64,000 bases of DNA from Mastigocoleus testarum BC008 (GCF_001456025.1 NZ_LMTZ01000013.1:65647-129646), one strand, 5' to 3'; positions 29,373 through 39,199 are shown, counted from the stretch's first letter. The notes: generated by a model not told the origin, from the letters alone. A program made the numbers and translations.

Positions 29373-30830
29373 TTATAAGCCGCATTTTTTTGTGTATACT
29401 AGCCTCCCTTTGCGAGAAAATACCTCCACTTTTAAATTACTTTCATCGAAGGATGATTTTTCAACACTAACCCTAGTAAAATTATCATTGGAATAAACAG
29501 GACTAACATTAACTAATTTATAAGAATGGGAAGAATAAGTTTTCAATTTTCCATCTAGCTGAAAACTACTAGCTTGAGTATGGGCATAGGGCCAAAAAAA
29601 AGCAGAAGATACTATAGAAATAATTTTAAAATCAGTTTGCTCTGGACATATTAACTCTGCTGACATTGAACAGTGAACATCACCAGATAGAAAAACAACT
29701 GGTTTAATTTTATTCCTAAAAATAAAATCAATTAATTCAGTACGCTGGGATAAAAAACCACCCCACTTATCAGAGTTTTTTGTTTTAGAATCAGGGAAAA
29801 ATGGGACTGATGATGCAATAAATTTTATTCTTCCCGAATCATTAGTTAACCAAGTTTTAATTGCCTCCATCTGGTGAATACTGATGATTTTTCTTTCACT
29901 TTCCTCATTACTTAAATAACGTTCAGTTCGAGTATCAGTAATAAAGAAATCACAACAACCATCGCTAAAGGTATACCAAAATTTTGTTGGTGTACCAGTA
30001 ATTTTACTTTTATCTTCTGATAGCTCAAATAATGGGCTATGACTCAGTTGATAAGTCATATATGCATGAATCGCCACAGGGAAAAGAGTCACCAAATCTT
30101 TTTCTGAGGCTTTCGATGGCCAATTGTCTTCAATCTCATGGTCATCTAAAGTCATATATGTTGGGACTTGCGCCATCAATTTACGGATATATGGTTGGGA
30201 AAAAACTTCTTGATAACGTTTAAAAAACTGATGAATTCTTTGGTCTGCAGCAATAAAGTTAAGATCATCAGCGTATATTTGGTCACCAACCATAATTAAC
30301 CCATCAGTTGCGACCCCTGAATCTATTTGCCGTAAAATAGATCTAAAAGTTTTGTCACCCCGGTCATCAAATAAAGAGCTTCCTAATATTCGTAGTAAAT
30401 AGCGACAGGAACCAAGAATAAATGAACGATTTTGCTCAGGGTTGTTTGCCGCTGTTTTGAATTTATATGTTGGAATATTAGACCAATCAAATCTTTCAGC
30501 TTCAAGATTTTCCAAATTTTTTCGGTAGCATTTAACCCACCCAATCTGATATTCATAATCTTTTTCGGGTAGGAGATTATTGAAAATTACTACCCCAGTC
30601 ATATCAAAGTTAGGATTTATTCTAAAAATCCTTGGTCTTTGAAAATTTAATTCTCCACCTACGCGAATTCTTGCTATGCCAAAATAGTGAAGTTTTCTAT
30701 CAAAAAGAGAATTCCACCATTTGAATAAGTCTTGAGTATATTGTTCGTACTTACCACGACCAAATATACGAGCATTGTTACCAGTCACAGACCCTAAAAT
30801 TGGTCCGACAGTTAAAGTTTTTACTTTCAA
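29373..30830 (-). CDS. PhoD-like metallophosphoesterase (alkaline phosphatase D family)
   Basis: A 485-aa protein. An N-terminal fibronectin-like region precedes a PhoD-type metallophosphatase core. The metal-binding motifs are GSCRY, MVGDQIYADD, LDDHEIEDNW and FLSGDVHCSM. No signal peptide is visible, unlike secreted PhoD enzymes, so it is probably cytoplasmic or exported another way. The start is a TTG at 30830, preceded by TTAGGAAC. Members hydrolyse phosphodiesters or monoesters; the substrate is unknown. No Pho box is evident in the short 68-bp gap to the FecR gene, with which it may be co-transcribed. Confidence 0.82.
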   Translation of the reverse strand: MKVKTLTVGPILGSVTGNNARIFGRGKYEQYTQDLFKWWNSLFDRKLHYFGIARIRVGGELNFQRPRIFRINPNFDMTGVVIFNNLLPEKDYEYQIGWVKCYRKNLENLEAERFDWSNIPTYKFKTAANNPEQNRSFILGSCRYLLRILGSSLFDDRGDKTFRSILRQIDSGVATDGLIMVGDQIYADDLNFIAADQRIHQFFKRYQEVFSQPYIRKLMAQVPTYMTLDDHEIEDNWPSKASEKDLVTLFPVAIHAYMTYQLSHSPLFELSEDKSKITGTPTKFWYTFSDGCCDFFITDTRTERYLSNEESERKIISIHQMEAIKTWLTNDSGRIKFIASSVPFFPDSKTKNSDKWGGFLSQRTELIDFIFRNKIKPVVFLSGDVHCSMSAELICPEQTDFKIISIVSSAFFWPYAHTQASSFQLDGKLKTYSSHSYKLVNVSPVYSNDNFTRVSVEKSSFDESNLKVEVFSRKGRLVYTKKCGL

Positions 30831-30898
30831 TGTTCCTAACCCTCTTCAATTAATTTCAAAATTTCTCTATACTTATCAGATATTGAAGAAGTTTTACG

Positions 30899-32281
30899 TT
30901 AATAATTAACCTGCGTTGGTGGAACTGTGGGAGTAGTAGGTTGGTGTTGTTGTGCAGGTTCTTGAGTCGGTGGAACTGTAGGAGTAATAGGTTGGGGTTG
31001 TTCCACAGGTTCTTGAGTTGGTGGAACTGGTGGAGTAGTAGGTTGGGGTTGTTCCACAGGTTCTTGAGTTGGTGGAACTGTAGGAGTAGTAGGTTGGGGT
31101 TGTTCTACAGGTTCTTGAGTTGGTGGAACTGATGGAGTAGTAGGTTGGGGTTGTTCTACAGGTTCTTGAGTTGGTGGAACTGATGGAGTAGTAGGATTTG
31201 GTGGATTTGACGGACTTGTAGGAGTTATAGGTTGTCCTGGTTGTGTTGGTTGATTAATAGGTGGGGTCTTAATTATTACAGTCGGTCTTGATGGCGGTGA
31301 TGTTGTAGGTACGGGTTTTATTACAGGTTTTGAAGTGACAGGTGCAATAGATGTTGCAGGTACAGGTTTTGTTACGGGTTGATTTACAGGTTTTTTAATA
31401 GTGTTATTTCTTCGGGTATTTGGATTATTATTTTTTCTAACTGCTGAGCCAACCTCGGACGCATCTATTAAGTTTGTATCCTGTTGATACCGAGCAGCTG
31501 CACCTGCTGTTGTTTTACGAGGAGTTTGAGTACTTAATTTAATAAAAGATGGATTTTTTTCAACCTTTGCACCAATCAAAGGCTTTTGCTCAGCTAGAGC
31601 ATCTGTAGTTTCAGCTTGAACGCTAGCGATCGCTGGGTCTGGATTTGGTACTTTAGAGTTTGTTAGATCCAATCCCTCTACCAACTCGCTAGTCTCATAA
31701 AATGTTCTTAGATCGAAATCATACAAACCTGCGATTCTATCTTTAACTATTACCAATAACTGACCCGCAGCTAAACCGTGAGTTTGCGATGCATCTTTAT
31801 TAGATACTTGAATCCCACTATCTGTTAGTGCTCCGACGATAGTAGTATCTGTTGCTTTGTCGTAACGTACAAATAATGCGGAACCACGAATTGCAGTAGC
31901 AGCATTCGGGGTGCGGATACGTGCTCCTCCCCTACCCGGTGGAATAAGTAACAAAGCTGTACCATTGGACAGAAAGAAACGCCTTCTTTTCGGTAAAAAA
32001 CGAAATATAGCCCGCTCTCCTACCCTTGCGAGAGAGCCATCATTAAAACGTAAATCGGCTAGGGAAGCTTTACCCGTAGATAGACTATCTCCAGGTATCA
32101 TGCGATCTGTTATCCGTGCTTTGCGCCAAGGTCGTTTTTTTAACCTAAGTTCTACAATATTCCGAAGCTTGTGGATTTCCGCTCTTGTCAACGGAATCTT
32201 AGCATGGGCTACCCCAGAAAAAGGTAAAAGTATCACTCCCCATACACCAAGAATTGAAATTGAAAATATTTTGCAAAACAT
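30899..32281 (-). CDS. Secreted FecR-domain protein with Pro/Thr/Gln repeat tail
   Basis: A 460-aa protein with an N-terminal signal peptide (ISILGVWGVILLPFSGVAHA). A FecR-type domain spans about residues 60-185 (SLADLRFNDGSLARVGERA, TPNAATAIRGSALFV). After a basic linker, the C-terminus consists of five near-identical 17-residue units of the form PTTPSVPPTQEPVEQPQ plus a partial one. FecR domains normally relay outer-membrane transporter status to a sigma factor, but no sigma factor or receptor gene is adjacent. Cyanobacteria carry many FecR-domain proteins outside that context. A divergently transcribed outer-membrane beta-barrel gene lies 356 bp away and may be functionally linked. Confidence 0.75.
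   Translation of the reverse strand: MFCKIFSISILGVWGVILLPFSGVAHAKIPLTRAEIHKLRNIVELRLKKRPWRKARITDRMIPGDSLSTGKASLADLRFNDGSLARVGERAIFRFLPKRRRFFLSNGTALLLIPPGRGGARIRTPNAATAIRGSALFVRYDKATDTTIVGALTDSGIQVSNKDASQTHGLAAGQLLVIVKDRIAGLYDFDLRTFYETSELVEGLDLTNSKVPNPDPAIASVQAETTDALAEQKPLIGAKVEKNPSFIKLSTQTPRKTTAGAAARYQQDTNLIDASEVGSAVRKNNNPNTRRNNTIKKPVNQPVTKPVPATSIAPVTSKPVIKPVPTTSPPSRPTVIIKTPPINQPTQPGQPITPTSPSNPPNPTTPSVPPTQEPVEQPQPTTPSVPPTQEPVEQPQPTTPTVPPTQEPVEQPQPTTPPVPPTQEPVEQPQPITPTVPPTQEPAQQHQPTTPTVPPTQVNY
30902..31196. repeat. 51-bp coding tandem repeat in the FecR-protein gene
   Basis: Five nearly identical 51-bp units plus a partial one encode the 17-residue Pro/Thr/Gln repeat. The units differ by only a few bases, which suggests recent amplification or homogenisation. 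Confidence 0.85.
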
Positions 32282-32637
32282 ATTTATCTGGGAACCTTAA
32301 TGTTTTAACTGATATTCAAACCAGTTAGATGCGGATCCTAATTTTAATCGCTTTTCCCTGATACCATTTATAACAAATTTAATAAGTAATTACGCTGACT
32401 ATTTAAAAACTTTTCAAAATATCAACATAATAAATTTATTAGTTATTTTCACAAGTCACAATATCGATCAGCACAATTTGAGAAAAAGTATTATTTATCA
32501 CTTTTATTTTTGCTCGATTTTTGAAAAACTGAGTACAAGAATGGCAACAAAAAACTAAACTTCTGATAAATTAGATTTTTATATTAGAAGTATAGTTAAA
32601 AAATATACGTTTGTTTAATAAGTACAAACTACTAAAT
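32282..32637. other. Divergent promoter region of the FecR protein and beta-barrel genes
   Basis: About 350 bp of AT-rich DNA, between minus-strand FecR and plus-strand barrel genes. No distinct operator or terminator is recognised. Confidence 0.5.
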
Positions 32638-34401
32638 ATGCGAACCAAGAAAGAAAAAAATTCCTGGTTACCAATTCTTATTACTGCCAATGGAGTATTA
32701 AGCTTTGTTATACAACCAAATGCAGTTTCAGCAAATGAAACAAGTCTGTATATCGGCAATCAAATTCAAGTCTGCACGAACCCAAATATAGCACTTTCTC
32801 AGTTTAGGTTACAAAAAACTTATACATGTAATCAATACCAGCCTGATATTGTAAATCGAGAGAATTATGTATTAGATCGACAGCGTTATTCTCGAAAAAT
32901 ACTACCCAAAGAGAAAAAAAATCCAAAGAAAATTCTACCCAAAAGTATAAAATTTTTAGCGCATTCAGCAGGTCCCATAGACCAATTTAATTTAAAATCT
33001 CAATTGAAAAACGCTTCAATTCTTGATGCTGTGACTGAGGAAATTGATTTAGAGCAAAAAATAAAAAATACTAAATTTTCCCTGATTTGTGACCGTATAA
33101 ATACTGAAATAGAAAAAAAGTCTGACAGTGAAAGTCAGTTTGGGAAACTTGAAAGCATAAATGCTTTGCAATTTTGTCAGAACCCAGTCAATCGGTTTAT
33201 CCGTGAAGATTCTCAGCCAAACAAAAATAATCAGATAATTGTAAGTTACTCACCAACCTCCTTTCCTTACTTGCTTTCCCAGACAACTGAATCACCACCA
33301 CAAACTCCTACAGAATCAGCAGTTCAAAATGAGGAAAGTCCCAATCCAACCCCAGAAAATTCTCAAATATTAGATCCACCACCAGTGGAAGGTGAAGCAG
33401 CGAATATTGACAGCAATCCATCCCCCGCACAAGTAGAAAAAAATTTAAGCACAAAAAAATCTAAAAGAACTAAAAAAATTGAAAGGTTATTAAAAGTACT
33501 AAAATTAAATCAACAACAGCAGTCCGTAAGTTCAAGTAGTGATAAAGACGTAAAGAATGGCGTAAATACCGACGACAATAGTGATACTGAATTAGGAGTA
33601 GTTAGAGTCTTAGAAAGACCCTTAGAACAATTACCAATACCAGAAGAACCTGTCGCAAAATTTAAGCCTGTAGGTTATTTGTTAGCTCGCTTCGGTTATT
33701 TCCAAACAAGTAATATTTTTTCTGCAGAAGTAGATCCACAATCAGATGGTCTATTTTATTCAGGACTTACACTGTCAAGCATTCCTTTCCGAATCGGGGG
33801 TCAAACTTACTTGCGAGGATCTATTGATGGCAATATATTTCGCTATATGGATCAAGTGGACTTTAACTATAACCAGCTTCGATTTAATCTAGGAATTTTC
33901 CAGAGACTAAATCCAAAGATGTATGCAGAAATCGGTTGGAGAAACCAGCAGTTATTTTATGCCAGAGATAGCGATCGCTATAATATTGGATCGGGAGAAA
34001 AATTTCTGAATGAAAATGCATTCCGCTTGTCTTTGGGAAGACGAGATCCATTAAGTAAAAAATTAATGTTAGATAGCTTTTATGAATTGCGTGTAAGTTT
34101 AACTGATATTCCCAGGAAGCGGAATCGCGTTATTAATTATCTTTCGATTTTCTTGAATTATTATTTACAAAAACCTTTGCAAGTTGGTTTGGGTTATCAG
34201 TTCAACTACTCAGATTTTACCGAACGTATACGAGAAGACAATTACCACAGATTCCTAGCTAGTCTCAACTATAAAATGTCTGACTATAGCAATCTCAGCC
34301 TACAAACAGGAATTTCTCTTGGTAGTTCAACCCAAGATAATATTGACTTTGATGGTTGGTTTTTTAGTATTAATTACAACTTGGATTTAGGTAGATTTTA
34401 A
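32638..34401 (+). CDS. Probable outer-membrane beta-barrel protein
   Basis: The protein (587 aa from the chosen ATG) has a signal peptide (KKEKNSWLPILITANGVLSF to the SANE region) and a long polar, low-complexity N-terminal half (Pro/Gln/Ser/Lys rich, to about residue 340). The C-terminal 240 residues alternate aromatic and polar residues as in transmembrane beta-strands (YLLARFGYFQTSN, LRFNLGIFQRL, YAEIGWRNQQLFY, ending GWFFSINYNLDLGRF with the terminal Phe typical of outer-membrane proteins). No SLH domain is present, unlike cyanobacterial OprB-type porins. The frame could start at TTG 32611, but ATG 32638 gives a better signal peptide. It may assemble with the divergent FecR protein. Function unknown. 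Confidence 0.7.
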   Translation: MRTKKEKNSWLPILITANGVLSFVIQPNAVSANETSLYIGNQIQVCTNPNIALSQFRLQKTYTCNQYQPDIVNRENYVLDRQRYSRKILPKEKKNPKKILPKSIKFLAHSAGPIDQFNLKSQLKNASILDAVTEEIDLEQKIKNTKFSLICDRINTEIEKKSDSESQFGKLESINALQFCQNPVNRFIREDSQPNKNNQIIVSYSPTSFPYLLSQTTESPPQTPTESAVQNEESPNPTPENSQILDPPPVEGEAANIDSNPSPAQVEKNLSTKKSKRTKKIERLLKVLKLNQQQQSVSSSSDKDVKNGVNTDDNSDTELGVVRVLERPLEQLPIPEEPVAKFKPVGYLLARFGYFQTSNIFSAEVDPQSDGLFYSGLTLSSIPFRIGGQTYLRGSIDGNIFRYMDQVDFNYNQLRFNLGIFQRLNPKMYAEIGWRNQQLFYARDSDRYNIGSGEKFLNENAFRLSLGRRDPLSKKLMLDSFYELRVSLTDIPRKRNRVINYLSIFLNYYLQKPLQVGLGYQFNYSDFTERIREDNYHRFLASLNYKMSDYSNLSLQTGISLGSSTQDNIDFDGWFFSINYNLDLGRF

Positions 34402-34879
34402 TTCAAGTAAATTTTAGAACTAGGAATTGGTAACTAGAGATTAGTAACAGTTTAACTAATAACTGTTAGTGGCTCCATTCCGTAGATACCGTAGTGGTAC
34501 ACGTGAATATACACAATACATCAACTAGTAACTGATAACTGATAACTGTTCACCGAAGTCAGAAATATTAACAGACCGCGCCTACGGCGTTAACGTAAGT
34601 GGGGCATAAGCACAGCAGAAGTTTTACCTCAACAATAAAGTAAGAGGATTCAAGAACGTTGTTCTGGAAAGCAGGCGGCTACGCCTATCCGCGCAGCACC
34701 AACCTGCCGCAAGCAGTTGATCCGCGTAGCACCAACAAGCACAACGCAGTTGAAATGTATTTATTTCTTCCGACCTTAAGGTCGATGGCTTTAAACCAAT
34801 TCTGGTCTGTTTATTCCGCAATTCTGACTTCTGACTTCTGACTTCTGCCCGGAAGGGCACGGTAACTGGTAACTGTTAA
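34402..34879. other. Intergenic region with several heptameric repeat arrays
   Basis: No gene is supported; both frames found here are repeat-derived. The region holds AACTGAT-type units (34523-34550), TTCTGAC units (34822-34849) and GGTAACT units (34861-34881). It also contains imperfect copies of a GC-rich module (CCGCGCAGCACCAACCTGC / TCCGCGTAGCACCAACAAGC). Confidence 0.7.
34523..34550. repeat. Heptameric tandem repeat (AACTGAT), four units
   Basis: Units AACTAGT, AACTGAT, AACTGAT, AACTGTT. Confidence 0.8.
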
Positions 34880-34881
34880 CT
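34822..34881. repeat. Heptameric repeats TTCTGAC (four) and GGTAACT (three) at a gene end
   Basis: TTCTGAC x3 and TTCTGCC are followed, after a short palindrome-like spacer, by GGTAACT, GGTAACT, GTTAACT. The final unit overlaps the stop codon of the sulfurtransferase gene (minus-strand TAG at 34880-34882). Confidence 0.8.
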
Positions 34882-35701
34882 ACATATAAGAAATCCAATC
34901 ACTCCAGCTACCAGCATAAAGTTTACCGGTATGGATTTGTGCGAGTTCTAACGAAAGTAAATTCACACAAGCAGTAACACCAGAACCACAATAAACCAAA
35001 ATTTCTTCCTTACCCTCTAAATCTAACCATCGACGACGTAGTTCTATTTGAGAAATTACATAACCATTTTCATCTGTTACTTCTTTCCAAGGATAATTAA
35101 CTGCACCATCAATATGTCCAGCAATTTTATCTATTGGTTCTCTAATTCCTTCATAGCGATCGCGATCCCGAGAATCAACCAAAGTTACCCCTGATAAATT
35201 TTTACGATTTTTCACCCCATTAATATCGACTTTTATATTTGACTGGATCTGGGGATCGAATTTAGCTTGCTTAATAGGAGGAATTTTATCTGTTAAAGAA
35301 TAATCTGCTTGATCCCATGCAGTAAAACCACCGTCAAGTACAGCGACACGGTCGTGTCCCAAATAACGCAACAACCACCACAAGCGCGAAGCAAAAGCTA
35401 AACGGGAGTCATCATAGGCTACTACCAATGTTTTTTGGAAGTTTACCCCCATCCTGGATAACTTATTAGCTAACTCCGTAAGATTTGGTAAAGGATGTCT
35501 TCCACCATGTTCTCTCACTGGAGAAGACAAATCTTCATTCAAATCTAAGTAGTAAGCTCCATCAATGTGGGAAGTTTGGTACTGCTTGCGTCCTAGTTGG
35601 GGATCGGGTAGGGAAAAACGACAATCTACTATTACAACATCTGGATCTTCGAGATGTTTTGATAGCCATTCACAAGAAACAACAAATTGATCGCGACTCA
35701 T
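34880..35701 (-). CDS. Sulfurtransferase (thiosulfate/3-mercaptopyruvate, two rhodanese domains)
   Basis: At 273 aa, the protein has two tandem rhodanese-like domains. The N-terminal one (about 1-125; VDCRFSLPDPQLGRKQY, VVAYDDSRLAFASRLWWLLRYLGH) lacks the catalytic Cys, as usual. The C-terminal one carries the catalytic Cys in VYCGSGVTACVN. CGSGVT resembles the mercaptopyruvate-type loop (CGxGxT) more than the classic thiosulfate rhodanese loop (CRKGVT), so 3-mercaptopyruvate is the likelier donor; this is inference. It is divergent from mnmD. The stop codon lies in a repeat array. Confidence 0.88.
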   Translation of the reverse strand: MSRDQFVVSCEWLSKHLEDPDVVIVDCRFSLPDPQLGRKQYQTSHIDGAYYLDLNEDLSSPVREHGGRHPLPNLTELANKLSRMGVNFQKTLVVAYDDSRLAFASRLWWLLRYLGHDRVAVLDGGFTAWDQADYSLTDKIPPIKQAKFDPQIQSNIKVDINGVKNRKNLSGVTLVDSRDRDRYEGIREPIDKIAGHIDGAVNYPWKEVTDENGYVISQIELRRRWLDLEGKEEILVYCGSGVTACVNLLSLELAQIHTGKLYAGSWSDWISYM

Positions 35702-35788
35702 TACAGATATTATTTTGGTTATTTTGCAATTAAGGTTTCTAATTAATATGTCTAGTTAATAATTTACTATTATCGATTTTTTGTCCCC

Positions 35789-36664
35789 ATGTCAGAACAA
35801 GAAAGTTTTACCCCCAAAATTACAGGAGACGGTTCTTTCACTTTCTTTTCCACAGAATTTGATGAATCTTTCCATAGCCATTATGGAGCTCGCCAAGAAA
35901 GTTTTTTAAAATTTGTTAAACCAACATTACTGGATCGAAAAGCCCATCGTTCGCAATTAAGAATATTAGATATTTGCTATGGTTTGGGATATAACACTGC
36001 TGCAGCTTTACAAACAATTTGGCATATTAACCCCAACTGTAAAATTGATATTATTGCTTTAGAAATAAATACTTCTGTACCACAAGTAGCGATCGCTCAT
36101 AATTTATTTGACAATTGGCATTACGAATATACAGATATTTTGGCCGAAATTGCATTTAAACAAAAAGCCAACAGACAAAATCTTCACGCCCAATTACTAA
36201 TCGGTGATGCTAGATCCTCCATTCAAACTATTTATCGTTCGGGTTTTCGCGCCGATGCAATTTTTCTGGATCCTTTTTCTCCACCCCAATGTCCTCAGCT
36301 TTGGACTATTGAATTTATTAAACTAGTTTCCAAATGCTTAGAAACTGACGGCTTACTCGCAACTTATTCTTGTGCTGCAGCAGTGCGTATGGCGATGAAG
36401 GCAGCCCTATTAAGAATAGGTTCAACTGCACCTGTTGGTAGACGAACTCCCGGAACTATTGCAACTCCCAGTGAGGCTGTAGAGTTATCATCTTTATCTC
36501 AATTGGAGCAAGAGCATTTACTGACTCGAGCTAGTATACCTTACCGCGATCCAGAATTAACAGATTCAGCAAAGATTATTGTTCAACGGCGACAGGAAGA
36601 ACAAAACATCTCACAATTAGAACCTACTTCTCGCTGGCGAAGGCGATGGGAATCAAAATTGTAA
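35789..36664 (+). CDS. mnmD: tRNA mnm5s2U biosynthesis methyltransferase domain protein (MnmD-type)
   Basis: A 291-aa SAM-dependent methyltransferase of the MnmC N-terminal (DUF752) family, which methylates the wobble uridine side chain aminomethyl group in certain tRNAs. Visible are YGARQESFLKFV, the SAM motif ILDICYGLGYNTAAAL, the acidic GDARSSI, the catalytic-region DAIFLDPFSPPQCPQLWT and the C-terminal VGRRTPGTIA. It lacks the FAD-oxidase half of bifunctional MnmC, as in many non-enterobacteria. The start is an ATG 87 bp from the divergent sulfurtransferase. Both genes touch on sulfur/tRNA thiolation, but the link is speculative. Confidence 0.85.
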   Translation: MSEQESFTPKITGDGSFTFFSTEFDESFHSHYGARQESFLKFVKPTLLDRKAHRSQLRILDICYGLGYNTAAALQTIWHINPNCKIDIIALEINTSVPQVAIAHNLFDNWHYEYTDILAEIAFKQKANRQNLHAQLLIGDARSSIQTIYRSGFRADAIFLDPFSPPQCPQLWTIEFIKLVSKCLETDGLLATYSCAAAVRMAMKAALLRIGSTAPVGRRTPGTIATPSEAVELSSLSQLEQEHLLTRASIPYRDPELTDSAKIIVQRRQEEQNISQLEPTSRWRRRWESKL

Positions 36665-37614
36665 AGAAATAATATACTTAAGGTAATATATAACCCGTGA
36701 TTTTACTTAGCTGTCATATGTAGCGAATACTGAGCTATTGTAGCTATACTAACTTAGGACTTTACAAACACCAGGAGCCAAGAGAAAGAAAATTGTTTTG
36801 TGCCGGTTTTTCTATATTGATTGTTATGTTGGTTCTTACTGCAACCAGAATCAATTTTTTGCGTGAAGTGAATAATGTAAAAAAAAATACCAATTAGACA
36901 GATGAACGAGCTTTAAGCTGCATCGATAGCATACCCTACTGGGACTATATTAATCCCCAAGATCTAAGTAGGTCGGCGTGAAAAAATCAAGGTATGTCAT
37001 TGCGAGTGGAACGAAGTGTAATGAAGCAATCGCAAGGGATACAGCCTTATTTACATTTTGTTACATGATTGGGTTTATTTGTGCTGACTTACTTATTTTC
37101 TCATTCCCTATCTTCAAATTGCCTCTGAATCAAAATAATGTATTTTATTTTGTGATGTATATCACAAAATGAATAAGTTAGATATCACTGCAATGACTGT
37201 TTAATAATAGTTTCATATTGCCGGTAAGTAGTATCACGGTAAACCTCAAAAACACAGTTATAACCTTGCTCGTAGTTCACAGAAAGTTTGAGTTTTATTT
37301 AAACTTCAATAGTGAAATATTATCGGAATTATTCTATGTTAATAAATTTCCGTAGAAAACCTGATTTAACCTTTGCAAAAATTCCTCATACTAGATTACA
37401 AAATGAAAAGTATTATTTAAAATCGAACTTTTTGTGCTTTCATAAATCTGTTTTCATAAAAGCATCTAGAATATTTTCTTGGTTCCAAAAGGATAAAGCT
37501 AGCTGCATTGCTATAATGTTTGATACAAAAACTTTAAATATAGTTCTTTGAGTTATTTTTACTTTGTCTTTTAGATCTTGCCGTTAACCATTTTTAAGAT
37601 ATTGGAGCACCTTT
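36665..37614. other. 950-bp intergenic region between mnmD and the HD-GYP gene
   Basis: Contains a dispersed repeat (36995-37036) and several weak frames. These are 36978-37172 (repeat-derived), 37312-37551 (GTG start, no family) and a possible 34-residue single-span peptide from TTG at 36793 to 36897 (hydrophobic FSILIVMLVLTATRINFL). I do not call any of them as genes. Confidence 0.5.
36995..37036. repeat. Dispersed intergenic repeat (GTCATTGCGAG...GAAGCAATCGCAAG type)
   Basis: The sequence GTCATTGCGAGTGGAACGAA, followed by GAAGCAATCGCAAG, matches a short inverted repeat widely scattered in bacterial genomes (TCATTGCGAGC ... GAAGCAATCGC). The two ends can pair imperfectly (TTGCGA with TCGCAA). 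Confidence 0.6.
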
Positions 37615-38862
37615 GTGATTCAATGGAAATCCAATTATAGAATTCCTAGTGAAGAAACAATTAATGAGTCAAGTTCCTTGATTCAAGATAATACTATTGA
37701 TTCAGATTCTACAGTCATAGGTTTAGAGAATTTAGAGACTTATTATTCCGAATTATCTCAACCAGACTTAGCTGAAAAAGAAGAGCTAGAAAAAAAAGGA
37801 GAATTTTCTGACATAGAAAATAATCCTCATGTTAAGTATATTTATGATTCAATTCTTGGGACAAATTTACAAGCCAAAGGTTCTATAGTGAATGGCTTTG
37901 AAGCAGATGCACCAAAAGTTTTAGTAGTTGATGATAATGCTGCTAGTCGTATGACTGCTGTTGCTTTATTGGCGATGGAAGGATATCAAGTCATCGAGGC
38001 GGAAAGTGGTGCAACTGCCGTAGATTTAGTCAATCACAAACAACCAGATTTAATTTTATTAGATGTGATGATGCCGGAGATGGATGGCTTTGAAGTTTGT
38101 CAAATCATCAAACAAGACGAACAAACCAGGTTAATTCCGGTGATATTCATTACAGCACTTAATGATCGGCGCTCTCGTATTCGTGGAATTGAGGTCGGCG
38201 CTGATGATTTTCTATCTAAGCCCTTCGACCGAGTGGAGTTAGCTGCTCGAGTAAAATCCTTGGTTCATCAAAAACGTTTAAATGAAGATTTGGATCATGC
38301 AGAAAAAGTCTTATTTTCCATTGCAAGAGCAATAGAAAGTCGCGATCCTAATACTGGCGATCACTGCGAGCGTTTAGTTAGTCTCGGTCAAGCATTTGGA
38401 GAATATTTAAATTTACCTCGCCATCAAATTAGAGATTTGATGTGGGGTGGTTATCTTCATGATATTGGTAAAGTCGGAATTCCTGATGCTGTATTACTAA
38501 AACAAGGAAAGTTAACACCTCATGAATGGGAAATTATGAGGGGACATGTTTTAATTGGAGAGAAAATTTGCCAACCCTTAAGAAGTATGCGTGGGGTTAT
38601 TCCAATTATTCGTCACCATCACGAACGTTGGGATGGCTCTGGTTATCCTGATGCTTTGAAAGGGAATGAAATTCCTTATTTAGCACAAGTATTTCAAATT
38701 ATCGATATTTACGACGCTTTAACTAGCGAACGACCTTATAAACAGGCTTATGCTCCAATTGAAGCACTTAAAGTAATGCAGGAAGAAACAGAGAAAGGGT
38801 GGCGCAATCCAGAACTTATGAGACTTTTTGCTGATTTTATTAATTATTGTGAAAGTCGATAA
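37615..38862 (+). CDS. Response regulator with HD-GYP c-di-GMP phosphodiesterase domain
   Basis: A 415-aa protein. An acidic N-terminal region of about 100 residues is followed by a receiver domain (VLVVDDNAASRM, phospho-acceptor Asp in LILLDVMMPEMDG, KPFD) and an HD-GYP domain (about 215-410). The HD metal site is HDIGKVGIPD and the GYP motif is HHERWDGSGYP, so c-di-GMP hydrolysis is expected. The GTG start at 37615 has TTGGAG upstream. The N-terminal extension has no recognised domain. No partner kinase gene is adjacent. Confidence 0.9.
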   Translation: MIQWKSNYRIPSEETINESSSLIQDNTIDSDSTVIGLENLETYYSELSQPDLAEKEELEKKGEFSDIENNPHVKYIYDSILGTNLQAKGSIVNGFEADAPKVLVVDDNAASRMTAVALLAMEGYQVIEAESGATAVDLVNHKQPDLILLDVMMPEMDGFEVCQIIKQDEQTRLIPVIFITALNDRRSRIRGIEVGADDFLSKPFDRVELAARVKSLVHQKRLNEDLDHAEKVLFSIARAIESRDPNTGDHCERLVSLGQAFGEYLNLPRHQIRDLMWGGYLHDIGKVGIPDAVLLKQGKLTPHEWEIMRGHVLIGEKICQPLRSMRGVIPIIRHHHERWDGSGYPDALKGNEIPYLAQVFQIIDIYDALTSERPYKQAYAPIEALKVMQEETEKGWRNPELMRLFADFINYCESR

Positions 38863-39199
38863 GTTTTTTTATTAGCTAATTATCGCCGGTTATCAAAAAT
38901 CAATATAACTACTCAATATAATTATTTTTGATATATTAAGAATATTCAAAGGAATTTCGCGTCAAATTTCTATGCCTACATCCTTATGAAGGAATAATGC
39001 TACCGTTTCAAAGCATATAACAGGCTAGAATCTAACCGACTAGAGCTAAAATATAACCGGTTAAAGATTGTATAAGACTTTTTAAAAATTGTAAACTACT
39101 AAGGTTTCGGGTTAATCTAGTAAGCTGCTATGATCTGGGCCGAAGTCTTAATTGATGTCGAGCATTCATAGTAATTTACAGATAGCCGATAGCTAAATT
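38863..39199. other. Upstream region of glmU
   Basis: A 337-bp gap. It includes two similar motifs TCTAACCG and TATAACCGGTT (about 39030-39063), the second containing the palindrome AACCGGTT, which might be a regulatory site. No gene is supported. Confidence 0.45.

Noticed and set aside
34402..34879. Possible CRISPR array or mobile-element remnant in the repeat-rich gap
   Set aside because: The repeats are 7-bp tandem units without spacers, and no cas or transposase gene is present.
36793..36897. Possible 34-aa TTG-started membrane peptide
   Set aside because: Hydrophobic segment is attractive, but there is no conservation evidence and AT-rich DNA often gives such frames.
36978..37172. 64-aa frame in the mnmD-HD-GYP gap
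   Set aside because: Its first part translates the dispersed TCATTGCGAG...GCAATCGC repeat, a known source of false genes.
37312..37551. 79-aa GTG-started frame
   Set aside because: No ribosome-binding site or domain, and unusual composition.
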